From: Mariprofundus sp. UBA1536
Lineage (GTDB): Bacteria; Pseudomonadota; Zetaproteobacteria; Mariprofundales; Mariprofundaceae
Direction: 5' to 3'
Assembly: GCA_002323245.1 (NCBI GenBank)
Contig: DCPU01000017.1
Coordinates: 1 to 22,133, forward strand
Length of the DNA stretch: 22,133 nucleotides
The notes beneath the pieces are model-generated. The model was not told the DNA's origin, did no database searches, and saw only the letters and a list, made by a program, of their open reading frames with translations. How positions within the stretch are numbered: the stretch's first letter is position 1; every line of letters starts with the position of its first letter. Of the stretch, positions 15,416 through 22,121 are shown in pieces. A program made the position numbers and the translations under genes.

Positions 15416-16131
15416 TGTATTTCTCCTGTCAGTCTGATGTTTTTGTTCAAGTCTGGCGAGATGATTGAGAGCGAGGATTTCGTTTTTCGTGCGATTACAA
15501 AGCCCAGCGATTCGAGTTCTGAGCACACATCTGCGCGGGAATTGATCTCACCATTGATATACATGCGTTCTAAACGAGAATTGATAAGAGAACGCATTTC
15601 CTTGCGGTTTACCGCTTCCTGAATACGTTCTTTGGTCAATCGCTGCCGAGATGGGTCTCGGGGATCATCTAGGGCGTGTTCAAAGTTTTGAATATCCTGC
15701 CAGGCTGCAATCCGATGAGTATCGCCACAGCTATCGAGATATAGATCGACACGTTTTCCGGATTCCAGGTCACATTGCGCTTGGATTAAATGGACATCGT
15801 ATCGGCCATCCTGGATGTGCAGATAGGCACATCCAGAGATGTTGTTGGTGCCAAATGGATAGGCATGATGCTCGGCCAATGCTTCTGCGAGTGAGTGCAC
15901 TTGATCTGTGGTAAGCCGCTCGCTCTCTTCTTTCGTGAATGAAAGAACACTCGACAGATAGCGATGCTTGCAGGTCATCGACTCAGTGACATCAATGAGC
16001 TGCTGTCCATCTCCGAAGAGGTGGACAACATCATCGCGAGGAACTCCTTTATGGTTCAGCTTTCCTGCTATATAGAGAATTGCGGCCATGGCAATGCCGA
16101 TTCCATGACCGTCGAGAATACGGGCAATCAT
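15412..16131 (-). CDS. mobA: MbeA-type (HEN family) conjugative relaxase, compact
   Basis: Relaxases nick oriT and carry the strand into the recipient. This 239-residue protein aligns by eye with the N-terminal half of ColE1 MbeA. LYIAGKLNHKG carries the likely catalytic Tyr20. KHRYLSSVLSFTKEE matches KYTSGVLSF. LHIQDGRYDVHLIQ matches the HEN motif region, and AAWQDIQNFEHALDDPRDPS and TKSSLSIISPDLNKNIRLTG match later blocks. In the HEN motif the spacing is kept but the residues read H-D-H instead of H-E-N. The protein ends right after the relaxase domain, whereas MbeA continues for some 250 residues. It is coupled by ATGA to mobC upstream and to mobB downstream. Confidence 0.85.
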   Translation of the reverse strand: MIARILDGHGIGIAMAAILYIAGKLNHKGVPRDDVVHLFGDGQQLIDVTESMTCKHRYLSSVLSFTKEESERLTTDQVHSLAEALAEHHAYPFGTNNISGCAYLHIQDGRYDVHLIQAQCDLESGKRVDLYLDSCGDTHRIAAWQDIQNFEHALDDPRDPSRQRLTKERIQEAVNRKEMRSLINSRLERMYINGEINSRADVCSELESLGFVIARKTKSSLSIISPDLNKNIRLTGEIQ

Positions 16132-16502
16132 TGCTTGGCCGTTTCCGAGAGTGCTTCAAGTTCTTCGGCAATCAAAGCCAGCGATGCATAAATGCTAGCG
16201 GCTTGCTCTGGTGATAATTCGCGGGAGTGATTGCAGACGCGGGCGATCTGATTGACGTTGTTGCCTATCCAGGAGAGATGCCGGATCAAGGCTGGATCGG
16301 CCTTTGCAATCGGACGCCTGCATGTCGGCGTAAACTCAGTGCCGAACACGCGGCGTTTGATGTAGGCACTGGGGCTAGGTGCACCGGATGCATCGACACG
16401 AGAATGTAGCTCATTTTTCTGATCAGGGTTCAGCCAGAGCGAAAAGTTCTCACCAGTGCCGCGTCGTTTCTTTCGGGCTGCTTGCTGTTCTTCCGGAGTC
16501 AT
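16128..16502 (-). CDS. mobC: MobC-family relaxosome accessory protein
   Basis: The 124-residue protein has a basic N-terminus (ARKKRRGTGENFSLWL) that would bind oriT DNA and the MobC signature LIRHLSWIGNNVNQIARVCN at about residues 74-93, followed by a helical tail. MobC proteins help the relaxase open DNA at oriT. ATG 16502, with AAGG nine bases upstream, is preferred over a TTG at 16529. The stop overlaps the mobA start as ATGA. A candidate oriT lies just upstream, as expected for this type of module. Confidence 0.8.
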   Translation of the reverse strand: MTPEEQQAARKKRRGTGENFSLWLNPDQKNELHSRVDASGAPSPSAYIKRRVFGTEFTPTCRRPIAKADPALIRHLSWIGNNVNQIARVCNHSRELSPEQAASIYASLALIAEELEALSETAKQ

Positions 16503-16530
16503 GGAGGCCTGCCTTAAAAACGGGGTCAAG

Positions 16531-16590
16531 GGGGTGTTAACCCCATTGCCAGATGCCTCCCCAATGGGGGGCTACTCTGGCTATTTGCGA
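16531..16590 (+). other. Candidate origin of transfer (oriT)
   Basis: A hairpin GCCTCCCC-AAT-GGGGGGC (16555-16572, seven pairs with one G-U) is followed after exactly eight bases by CTGG|CTAT, with the cut inferred at 16580/16581. ColE1-type nic sites read CTGG|CTTA. A second small dyad, GGGGT-GTTA-ACCCC, precedes it (16531-16544). The polarity would send the mob genes in last, as in known systems. The site is inferred from pattern and position. Confidence 0.5.
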
Positions 16591-16642
16591 AACATGCGTC
16601 AAGAAGTATCTGTCGTAAGTGATTGTTATATAAGGGAAAGTA

Positions 16643-16670
16643 TTGACTTTTTGTCGAGAGTTCATATAGT
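16643..16670 (+). promoter_or_regulatory. Rightward sigma-70-type promoter
   Basis: TTGACT (16643-16648), a 16-base spacer, then TATAGT (16665-16670). It points away from the mob genes toward the small frames at 16719-16948. Both boxes match five of six consensus bases. Confidence 0.6.
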
Positions 16671-16718
16671 GATATTCGAATCAGGCAGGCCTTAATGCCT
16701 TTCGTTACGGAGGCTATA

Positions 16719-16775
16719 ATGCTGTTACCTATGTTAGGTAACACTCTCTCGGAAGGGCGTTTATTGGAGTTTTGA
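16719..16775 (+). CDS. Short leader-type ORF or 5' part of a frameshifted small gene
   Basis: An 18-codon frame (MLLPMLGNTLSEGRLLEF) begins at ATG 16719 with GGAGG five bases upstream and a good promoter further up. Its TGA overlaps a TTG that opens the next frame (TTGA). A perfect 9-base palindrome lies just inside the coding start. It may be a leader peptide, or the true start of the following frame if a base has been gained or lost. Confidence 0.35.
   Translation: MLLPMLGNTLSEGRLLEF
16723..16743. repeat. Perfect 9-bp inverted repeat, candidate operator
   Basis: TGTTACCTA and TAGGTAACA flank the three bases TGT. It lies about 50 bases downstream of the promoter -10 and right after an ATG with a strong ribosome site. 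No U-run follows, so it is better read as a protein-binding site or RNA hairpin than as a terminator. Confidence 0.6.
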
Positions 16776-16948
16776 AATGCCGAATTTCGGAAACTCAGCT
16801 GCCAGAATTAGGATGTTCAGTTGCCGATGTTTGGACACTTAAATACCGTACTCCGCTTCCCCAAGATGATGGCATCATTTTTTTTGGTAACGAAGACGAG
16901 GGGGTATATTGTATTACAAATAACAGCGATCTCCGAATTGGAAATTAA
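16772..16948 (+). CDS. Small hypothetical protein, possibly frameshifted
   Basis: The frame is open from 16742 and could start at TTG 16772 (58 aa), GGAG lying just upstream. The product has protein-like composition: SETQLPELGCSVADVWTLKY, then TPLPQDDGIIFFGNEDEGVY and CITNNSD. I do not recognise a family. With the preceding 18-codon frame it would make a protein of about 75 residues if a single frameshift near 16770 were reversed. A weak hairpin with T-run at 17047-17066 could end the transcript. Confidence 0.35.
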   Translation: MKCRISETQLPELGCSVADVWTLKYRTPLPQDDGIIFFGNEDEGVYCITNNSDLRIGN

Positions 16949-17046
16949 TAAGTCTACTCGCTTCATTTCATAATGATCAAAAAAAGTATCTGAACGCTCT
17001 TCAATCACTCGATTGTGGTAGGTTGCCAACCACACATGTTTTGATT

Positions 17047-17066
17047 ACACATTGGATGTGTTTTTT
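17047..17066 (+). terminator. Weak candidate terminator
   Basis: ACACAT-TGG-ATGTGT (six pairs) is directly followed by a run of Ts on the plus strand. The stem is AT-rich, so efficiency is doubtful. It closes the small rightward unit before the leftward glutaredoxin operon. Confidence 0.4.
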
Positions 17067-17168
17067 ATGAGCCATACCATCTTTAAACGCGAATTGTTCT
17101 ACTCCCGATTGCAACTCCATTGAGCTGCAATCCGCGAAAAAGAGTAACATGACCGTTTTGCCTTATGT

Positions 17169-17417
17169 CTACAAAGCAATCAAGCTGCCGCGCTTATCAA
17201 AGGCAAACAGATCATCGCAACCACCTATATGTTGGCCATCAATGAAAATTTGCGGGATGGTTCTTGCTCCAGGCGCGCGGTTAGCCATCTCATCGCGCTT
17301 GGATGGGTCCTTTTGTACGTTGTATTCGATAAATTCGAGACCGCGCTGTTTCAGCAGCGACTTGGCCCGAATGCAGTAAGGACACTGATCGCCCGAATAA
17401 ATTTCAATGGCTGGCAT
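17169..17417 (-). CDS. grxC: Glutaredoxin 3 family protein
   Basis: Glutaredoxins reduce disulfides and glutathionylated proteins with glutathione. The 82-residue product is full length: IEIYSGDQCPYCIRAK with the dithiol site C12-PY-C15, the GSH-binding TIPQIFIDGQHIGGCDDL with cis-Pro, and a C-terminal helix. The ATG has AAAGGAG about eight bases upstream. It is the last gene of the leftward AhpD-like/peroxiredoxin-like/glutaredoxin operon and could be the electron donor for its neighbours. Confidence 0.93.
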   Translation of the reverse strand: MPAIEIYSGDQCPYCIRAKSLLKQRGLEFIEYNVQKDPSKRDEMANRAPGARTIPQIFIDGQHIGGCDDLFAFDKRGSLIAL

Positions 17418-17476
17418 TATAGATCTCCTTTAATAGATAACTCAGAGTATGTCGTTGGATTATTTTTTTTCTTACA

Positions 17477-18055
17477 TCATCCGGCTACAGCATGCTCATA
17501 AAAACTGTTGTGTTTTCGACTGTGGGCAAAAGCCTTGATCTGCGTAAAAGGCAGGTGATCTCCCTCATCCCGGCCATAATGGGCAAACTGGATTACTCCC
17601 TCTTCATCAATCAGGAAATCGGCTGGCATCGTTGTCATGCTGCCTTGAATGGTCGTTGGCACATAGCCTTTTGCCATGCCGCGAATCAGTGTTGGCATCC
17701 TTGTCACCATACCTTTGATAACGCCGCCTGCTGAATGCTCGATTCCATAGGCGCGGTAATAGTAATTTTCAGGATCTGCAAGGATTGGAAAAGGCGCCCG
17801 GTGGCCGACCGCGTGCTTTTGCAGATTATCGAGCGGCGAATCGAATACCGCCACTATACAAAAATTATCCCCCAGCTCCTCGAATCGCTTCACAAGGTCA
17901 TGCACCCGCAGATTGCAGAAAGGGCATGATGCGAAACGGAAAAACGAGATCATTAATGGACGCCCCTGCATCGATGAAAGCTCAAATATCGATCCATCTA
18001 TAGAGGGGAGTTGAATGTCCGGAGCACGATCAAGTAGCTGAAGCCTGCTGTTCAT
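17477..18055 (-). CDS. Peroxiredoxin-like (AhpC/TSA superfamily) protein
   Basis: The 192-residue thioredoxin-fold protein begins MNSRLQLLDRAPDIQLPS and has FFRFASCPFCNLRVHDL with Cys44 and Cys47 in the peroxidatic position, then IVAVFDSPLDNLQKH, PFPILADPENYYYRAYGIE and ADFLIDEEGVIQFAHYG. The CPFC pair replaces the single Cys with upstream Thr of classical peroxiredoxins, as in the peroxiredoxin-like branch of the family. Peroxide reduction or disulfide exchange is likely; the substrate is unknown. ATG 18055 (AGGGG at eight bases) follows the stop of the AhpD-like gene by five bases, and coupling is probable. Confidence 0.85.
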   Translation of the reverse strand: MNSRLQLLDRAPDIQLPSIDGSIFELSSMQGRPLMISFFRFASCPFCNLRVHDLVKRFEELGDNFCIVAVFDSPLDNLQKHAVGHRAPFPILADPENYYYRAYGIEHSAGGVIKGMVTRMPTLIRGMAKGYVPTTIQGSMTTMPADFLIDEEGVIQFAHYGRDEGDHLPFTQIKAFAHSRKHNSFYEHAVAG

Positions 18056-18060
18056 AGCCA

Positions 18061-18630
18061 CTACCCCTGCCACTCATGGGATTTAAACACATCATCCACA
18101 GGCGTGGCGAAAAGATGATTGGCATAGTTGCTTATCGTTTTGACGCTGATGGCCAACAATATATCCAGAACATGTAATTGCTGATAACCGGCCTGCAGAA
18201 ATGCATCCAGATCGGACTGATCAAGCCAGCCATGTTTTTCCAGCAACGTGTGCGTAAACAGATTCAAAGCACGTAATTTATCGTCATGAATTTCCGTATC
18301 GTCGCGAATGGCAAGGGTGACTTCAGGTGGTACTTTGGAAACATTGTCCGCAAGCATGCTGTGGGCGGCCACGCAATACTGGCACCGATTGTGGCGACTG
18401 ATGGTGAGCAGCACCACCTCCTGTTCGGCCGGAGTCAGACCCGATTCGTTTCTGAATTGATCATAACCAAACAGGTAGGTATCCAGCAGATGCGGTGCAT
18501 TGGCCATGTTGGCGTACATATTAGGAATGAACCCAAGCTTCTGCTGTGCAGACTCAAGCAGTTCATGAATTTTGGGGTTTGCATTGTTTACCTGCTGCTG
18601 CGGCAGTTCGAGAATTCGGTTCTGACTCAT
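18061..18630 (-). CDS. AhpD-like carboxymuconolactone decarboxylase family protein
   Basis: The 189-residue helical protein carries the AhpD signature E71-x11-C83-x2-C86-x3-H90 (ISRHNRCQYCVAAH). In AhpD this is the thiol-disulfide and proton-relay site used with alkyl hydroperoxides. The N-terminal KLGFIPNMYANMANAPHLLDTYL is typical of the branch of unknown substrate. AGGAG lies seven bases before the ATG. It is the first gene of the redox operon, under the promoter at 18661-18688 and divergent from the AraC-type gene. Confidence 0.88.
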   Translation of the reverse strand: MSQNRILELPQQQVNNANPKIHELLESAQQKLGFIPNMYANMANAPHLLDTYLFGYDQFRNESGLTPAEQEVVLLTISRHNRCQYCVAAHSMLADNVSKVPPEVTLAIRDDTEIHDDKLRALNLFTHTLLEKHGWLDQSDLDAFLQAGYQQLHVLDILLAISVKTISNYANHLFATPVDDVFKSHEWQG

Positions 18631-18660
18631 ATCTGTCTCCTGTTGAATAGATAAAGCTGG

Positions 18661-18688
18661 ATTATAAACTCAATATGCGTACTTTGAA
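18661..18688 (-). promoter_or_regulatory. Promoter of the ahpD-like/prx/grx operon
   Basis: On the minus strand TTCAAA (18683-18688), a 16-base spacer, then a perfect TATAAT (18661-18666). The predicted start is about 18654, giving a leader of some 23 bases before ATG 18630. The box overlaps an upstream in-frame ATG (18675) of the AraC gene, which favours the later GTG for that gene. Confidence 0.7.
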
Positions 18689-18737
18689 TGCCCCATGCGC
18701 CAATATTTATGTCTTATCGTACAAAGAGGAGGGTCGA

Positions 18738-19658
18738 GTGGATGTATTAAATGACATGCTGGAGGCGGTGAAGCTAAGCGGCGATGTATTCTTTCGCTGC
18801 GACTTTTCCGGCCCGTGGGGTATGCAAATTGATGAAACTCCAGTTGCAGAGTTTCATCTGGTCGTTGAAGGCGAGTGCTGGGTGGAAATCGCCGGGTATG
18901 ATAACCGAATCATCCTACAACAGGGCGATATCATTCTGTTTCCACACGGACATGCACATGTGCTGCTTGACGCTCCGGAAACCCGGCCGTTACCTGCCAG
19001 CGAAATCATTGGTGAGTTCCCGCCAGACTATGGCACGGTCAAATTTGGCGATGGAGGAGGAAAACGGATCGGCCTGCTTTGCGGCTATTTCAGTTTTGAC
19101 CGCCATGGCCATAGCGCATTGATTAATGCATTACCCTCTTTCATTCACCTTGAATGCAACAGGGTCGCGGCTGATTTTCCGTGGCTGGTGACGACCATGC
19201 AGTTTATCGATCATGAGACCAGAGCCAGCAGGCCAGGCACAGAGGCCACGGTCAGGCGCCTTGTCGAGGTTCTCTTCGTTCAGATACTCCGCGCATATAT
19301 CGAAACATCAACCGACGCATCAGGTCTGCTGGGAGCGATTGCCGAACCACGTTTGGGACGCGCGCTGGAAGCAATGCACGGCAAGCCCGAAAGACACTGG
19401 ACGCTGGAATCACTGGCGAGTATTGCCGGCATGTCACGCACGGCATTTGCAGCGCGATTTCTTGCACGTGTCGGCCAACCCCCTATGCAATATCTGACTG
19501 AGTGGCGCATGCATTGCGCCCGCGCAATACTGGAAACAACCCGTCGTAGCATGGGCGATATTGCCGAGACATGTGGCTATATGTCTGAGTCCTCCTTCAG
19601 CAAGGCGTTCAAAAAACAGTTCGGACAATCACCCGGGGCTGCACGCAAAGGTCGGTAA
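18738..19658 (+). CDS. AraC-family transcriptional regulator with N-terminal cupin
   Basis: This is a 306-residue regulator. The N-terminal two-thirds is a cupin-type ligand domain (VFFRCDFSGPWGM, FHLVVEGECWVEI, LQQGDIILFPHGHAHVL). The C-terminal hundred residues hold the paired AraC helix-turn-helix: WTLESLASIAGMSRTAFAARF, then MGDIAETCGYMSESSFSKAF and KKQFGQSPGAARK. GTG 18738 is preferred because GGAGG precedes it by five bases and the protein then starts VDVLNDMLEAV like its relatives; the ATG at 18675 lies inside the divergent promoter. It probably controls the divergent redox operon, as is common for this subfamily. The inducer is not evident. Confidence 0.9.
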   Translation: MDVLNDMLEAVKLSGDVFFRCDFSGPWGMQIDETPVAEFHLVVEGECWVEIAGYDNRIILQQGDIILFPHGHAHVLLDAPETRPLPASEIIGEFPPDYGTVKFGDGGGKRIGLLCGYFSFDRHGHSALINALPSFIHLECNRVAADFPWLVTTMQFIDHETRASRPGTEATVRRLVEVLFVQILRAYIETSTDASGLLGAIAEPRLGRALEAMHGKPERHWTLESLASIAGMSRTAFAARFLARVGQPPMQYLTEWRMHCARAILETTRRSMGDIAETCGYMSESSFSKAFKKQFGQSPGAARKGR

Positions 19659-20516
19659 TCAAGCAGCTTCACCTGCCGAATCAAGCACTTGAGTGGCTGA
19701 ATGAACAAAATCAGCGATCAAATCGATATCCAGATCGGGTTCGAGGTCAGCCGGAGTTCCCCGTTTGCCTGTGAACTGGAGCTGTATCCGGCCATCTGTT
19801 CGCGCGACTTCGGCTTCATTGCCACAGTTCCTGCAATAGACATGATCTCCATGATGCTGTTTTCGAGTGACCACAATCGTCGGCCCGCACATCGGACACT
19901 CCTGAACAGGGATACCCTCCTCACTATGGCCGACAATATGATCGAGCTGGCCCTGCCTGCCCATCGCGATAAACATCTGACCGAGAGCCGAATCGAACTG
20001 CTGTCCAAGGTTTTCCTCGATAATTGCCAGCGCCCGGGCAACCGGCATGCCACGGCGATATGGCCGATTACTTGTCATCGCATCAAAGGCATCGCAAATA
20101 CCGACGATTCGGGCATCAATCGGTATATCCTCTGCCACAAGGTTGTGAGGATAACCTGTGTCTGCCGGGGTTTCGTGGTGTGACAGGACTGCCGCTTTGA
20201 CCATTTCTGCCAGCGGATGGCCGGAAAGCAGACGGCTACCTACTTCCGGATGCGTTTTGATGACAGCGAACTCCTCATCACTTAACGGCCCGGCTTTGCC
20301 AAGTATATGATCGGGGATCGAAATTTTGCCCAGATCATGTAAAAATCCACCCACCGAAATTCGTGCCATCTCGGATCGATCCAGACCAGCGTGATCTGCC
20401 AGCAGCCATGCGTATTGCGATACCCGCCAGAGGTGGCCTCCTGTATATGGATCGCGTGATTCAACCATCGAGGCCATCACAAAAAGGCTTTTCAACAAAT
20501 CTTCAACATGTTTCAT
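19659..20516 (-). CDS. HD-GYP domain protein with C-terminal zinc ribbon
   Basis: The 285-residue protein has a single HD-GYP domain: DPYTGGHLWRVSQYA (H28), the HD pair FLHDLGKISIPD (H60-D61, K64), HPEVGSRLL, SHHETPADTGYP with GYP at 121-123, and CDAFDAMTSNRPYR. Such domains hydrolyse cyclic di-GMP, mostly to GMP or pGpG. Residues 207-231 form a zinc ribbon (CPMC and CRNC pairs), which is not a usual part of HD-GYP proteins. No receiver domain or membrane segment is present, so input may come through the ribbon or the neighbour. ATG 20516 overlaps the thioredoxin-like stop as ATGA, with GGAGA upstream. Confidence 0.9.
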   Translation of the reverse strand: MKHVEDLLKSLFVMASMVESRDPYTGGHLWRVSQYAWLLADHAGLDRSEMARISVGGFLHDLGKISIPDHILGKAGPLSDEEFAVIKTHPEVGSRLLSGHPLAEMVKAAVLSHHETPADTGYPHNLVAEDIPIDARIVGICDAFDAMTSNRPYRRGMPVARALAIIEENLGQQFDSALGQMFIAMGRQGQLDHIVGHSEEGIPVQECPMCGPTIVVTRKQHHGDHVYCRNCGNEAEVARTDGRIQLQFTGKRGTPADLEPDLDIDLIADFVHSATQVLDSAGEAA

Positions 20517-20905
20517 ATCTCTTCTCCATTTGCAGTCAAATGCGCCACAAGCCATGTTCTGCTTACCGTTCCCAGCTCTACGGCCGTGATCGTAGCAGAA
20601 CGTACCGCGACAAGGCTTGGCGTGGCCCTGACACCAAACCGGGCTGCCAGTACCATATCATCCTGCACATCTACCTGAATCAGGTTGGGATACTCCTGTG
20701 CCATACCATCGATCATCGGCTTTATTGTCCGGCACGGTGCGCAATGTTTGGCGTGAAAAAAATAGACACGGCACACATCATCGCCTGCTTCCGCTTCCGG
20801 TACGCTTTTCCCGATGCTTTGCCGTGCCAGCCGCACAGTTCGCCAGCGCCACCAGAGGAAACCTGCGAGCAACAGCCCGGCCACCCCTGCCATGATTTCA
20901 TTCAT
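20513..20905 (-). CDS. Membrane-anchored thioredoxin-fold protein
   Basis: An N-terminal membrane helix (EIMAGVAGLLLAGFLWW, residues 3-19) with positive charges after it implies a single anchor; a cytoplasmic facing is suggested by the basic flank but not proven. The thioredoxin domain has VYFFHAKHCAPCRTIKPMID with the redox CAPC, VDVQDDMVLAARFGVRATPSLV with cis-Pro, and a shortened C-terminal end (130 aa in all). It overlaps the aldehyde dehydrogenase stop and the HD-GYP start as ATGA on both sides, so the three were one operon. The partner is unknown. Confidence 0.87.
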   Translation of the reverse strand: MNEIMAGVAGLLLAGFLWWRWRTVRLARQSIGKSVPEAEAGDDVCRVYFFHAKHCAPCRTIKPMIDGMAQEYPNLIQVDVQDDMVLAARFGVRATPSLVAVRSATITAVELGTVSRTWLVAHLTANGEEI

Positions 20906-21246
20906 GCGATACTCTCCACGATCAATTTTTTCACTTGCATATCGTCAAATGTGTAGGGAATGCCGCCAACGCCAAGCCCCGACTGGCGCAGCCCGGCGAA
21001 GGGCATCCAGTCCACCCGAAAGGCGGTGTGATCATTGATCATCACTGCCGAGGCGTCGAGACGGTGGGCGGCTCGCCGTGCGATCGCAATGCTTTCTGTG
21101 AATACTGCGGCCTGAAATGCCCACGGCAGGCTGTTTGCCCGTGTGATCGCCTCATCCATATTGTCGTAAGGATAAACGCAGACCACCGGGATGAAGATCT
21201 CCTCAACGGAAACACGAGCTTCTGCGGGCGGATCGAAGAGCACAGT
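20902..21246 (-). pseudogene. Aldehyde dehydrogenase, 3' fragment
   Basis: The frame encodes the last 113 or so residues of an NAD(P)-dependent aldehyde dehydrogenase: VLFDPPAEARVSVEEIFIPVVCVYP (EEIFGPV in most relatives; Gly is Ile here), AITRANSLPWAFQAAVFT, and the C-terminal block MINDHTAFRVDWMPFAGLRQSGLG. The catalytic Cys and the coenzyme domain are missing. The homology stops at a boundary with the transposase repeats at 21246, where a stop codon appears three codons upstream of the GTG. The gene was therefore cut by that element. Relatives of this shape act on small aldehydes such as lactaldehyde; the substrate is not assignable. Confidence 0.85.
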
Positions 21247-21291
21247 GAATCAAAGGGGTCATGAATCAAAGGGGTCTGAATCAAAGGGGTC
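21246..21291 (+). repeat. Three tandem 15-mers
   Basis: TGAATCAAAGGGGTC occurs three times (21246-21260, 21262-21276, 21277-21291), the first two separated by one A. The last runs into the full repeat tag. They look like partial copies of the tag accumulated at the element edge. Confidence 0.85.
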
Positions 21292-21356
21292 AGACTCGAT
21301 TGATTTATGTCGATAAGTGTTCTATGGTTTCTTTTGTCGAATGAAGAGGTGATGAA

Positions 21357-22076
21357 ATGAGCCGTCAACCAAGGTTTGTATTACCAGGGCAACCCCAACA
21401 TGTAATCCAGCGCGGCAATAATCGAGATATTATTTTTGTGTCTGATGATGATTATCAGTTTTATTTGGAGAAGCTGGATGCGGCGTGTGCGCGGTTTAAT
21501 TGTGAGCTTCACGCTTATGTATTGATGACGAATCATGTTCACTTGCTTATAACTCCCCAAACTGAAGATGGCATAAGCAAGTTGATGCAATCGGTTGGTC
21601 GTTATTATGTTCAGTATTTTAATTATCGGTATAAACGAACGGGCACATTGTGGGAAGGTAGATACAAAGCAACGCTGCTGGATTCAGAAACCTATTTGTT
21701 AATATGTTCACGGTATATTGAACTAAATCCTGTAAGGGCAGGCATGGTGGCGGATCCAGCGGACTATCCTTGGTCGAGTTATGGTTGTAATGCTCTTGGC
21801 ATAGCGAACACTTTAATTAAGTCGCATGAACTTTATTTAGCACTAGGCTTGAGCGCAGACAAACGCTGTGAAGTTTACAAGGACTTATTTCCTAGTCATA
21901 TTGATTCAGGTGAACTTGATGAGATTAGGGAATCTACGAACAAGTCATGGGCTCTTGGTTCGAGTAAATTTAAAGAAAGAATCGAAAAATTAACAGCTAG
22001 GCAGGCGCAACCAAAGGGGCGGGGTGGTGATAGAAAATCAAAGAAATACCAAGAAAGTATAATCAATCGAGTCTGA
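21357..22076 (+). CDS. REP-associated tyrosine transposase (Y1_Tnp, RAYT)
   Basis: The 239-residue enzyme belongs to the IS200-like HUH superfamily that processes REP repeats. PGQPQHVIQRGNNRDIIF opens the fold. YVLMTNHVHLLITP carries the HUH pair H60 and H62. TGTLWEGRYKATLLDSETYLL and CSRYIELNPVRAGMV follow, the latter with the probable nucleophile Tyr120. A basic glycine-rich tail (QPKGRGGDRKSKK) may contact DNA. ATG 21357 has GAGGTG six bases upstream. The last codons (INRV) and the TGA are part of the right-hand repeat tag, so gene and repeat share sequence. The gene is intact. Confidence 0.92.
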   Translation: MSRQPRFVLPGQPQHVIQRGNNRDIIFVSDDDYQFYLEKLDAACARFNCELHAYVLMTNHVHLLITPQTEDGISKLMQSVGRYYVQYFNYRYKRTGTLWEGRYKATLLDSETYLLICSRYIELNPVRAGMVADPADYPWSSYGCNALGIANTLIKSHELYLALGLSADKRCEVYKDLFPSHIDSGELDEIRESTNKSWALGSSKFKERIEKLTARQAQPKGRGGDRKSKKYQESIINRV

Positions 22077-22121
22077 CCCCATTGATAGCGGTAAAAATCA
22101 ATCGAGTCTGCCCCCATTGAT
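22061..22121 (-). repeat. Two right-hand repeat tags
   Basis: Copies at 22061-22086 and 22096-22121 read AATCAATCGAGTCTG then (A/C)CCCCATTGAT. The first matches the left tag exactly in inverted orientation over 20 bases. It includes the transposase stop codon. Confidence 0.85.

Larger units (their letters stand above)
21246..22121 (+). mobile_element. RAYT unit: transposase flanked by inverted repeat tags
   Basis: A Y1-type transposase gene is framed by GGGGTCAGACTCGATTGATT on the left (21286-21305) and its exact inverted copy on the right (22061-22080). A second right copy has one mismatch (22096-22115), and there are tandem half-units on the left. The left boundary coincides with the break in the aldehyde dehydrogenase gene. 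The right boundary may lie beyond the window. Confidence 0.75.

Noticed and set aside
16817..17035. A 72-codon leftward frame starting GTG
   Set aside because: There is no ribosome site, and the plus-strand frame at 16772-16948 has better context over the same bases.
21246..21291. Short regular repeats suggesting a CRISPR array
   Set aside because: Spacing is zero or one base, so there are no spacers; the units are partial RAYT tags.
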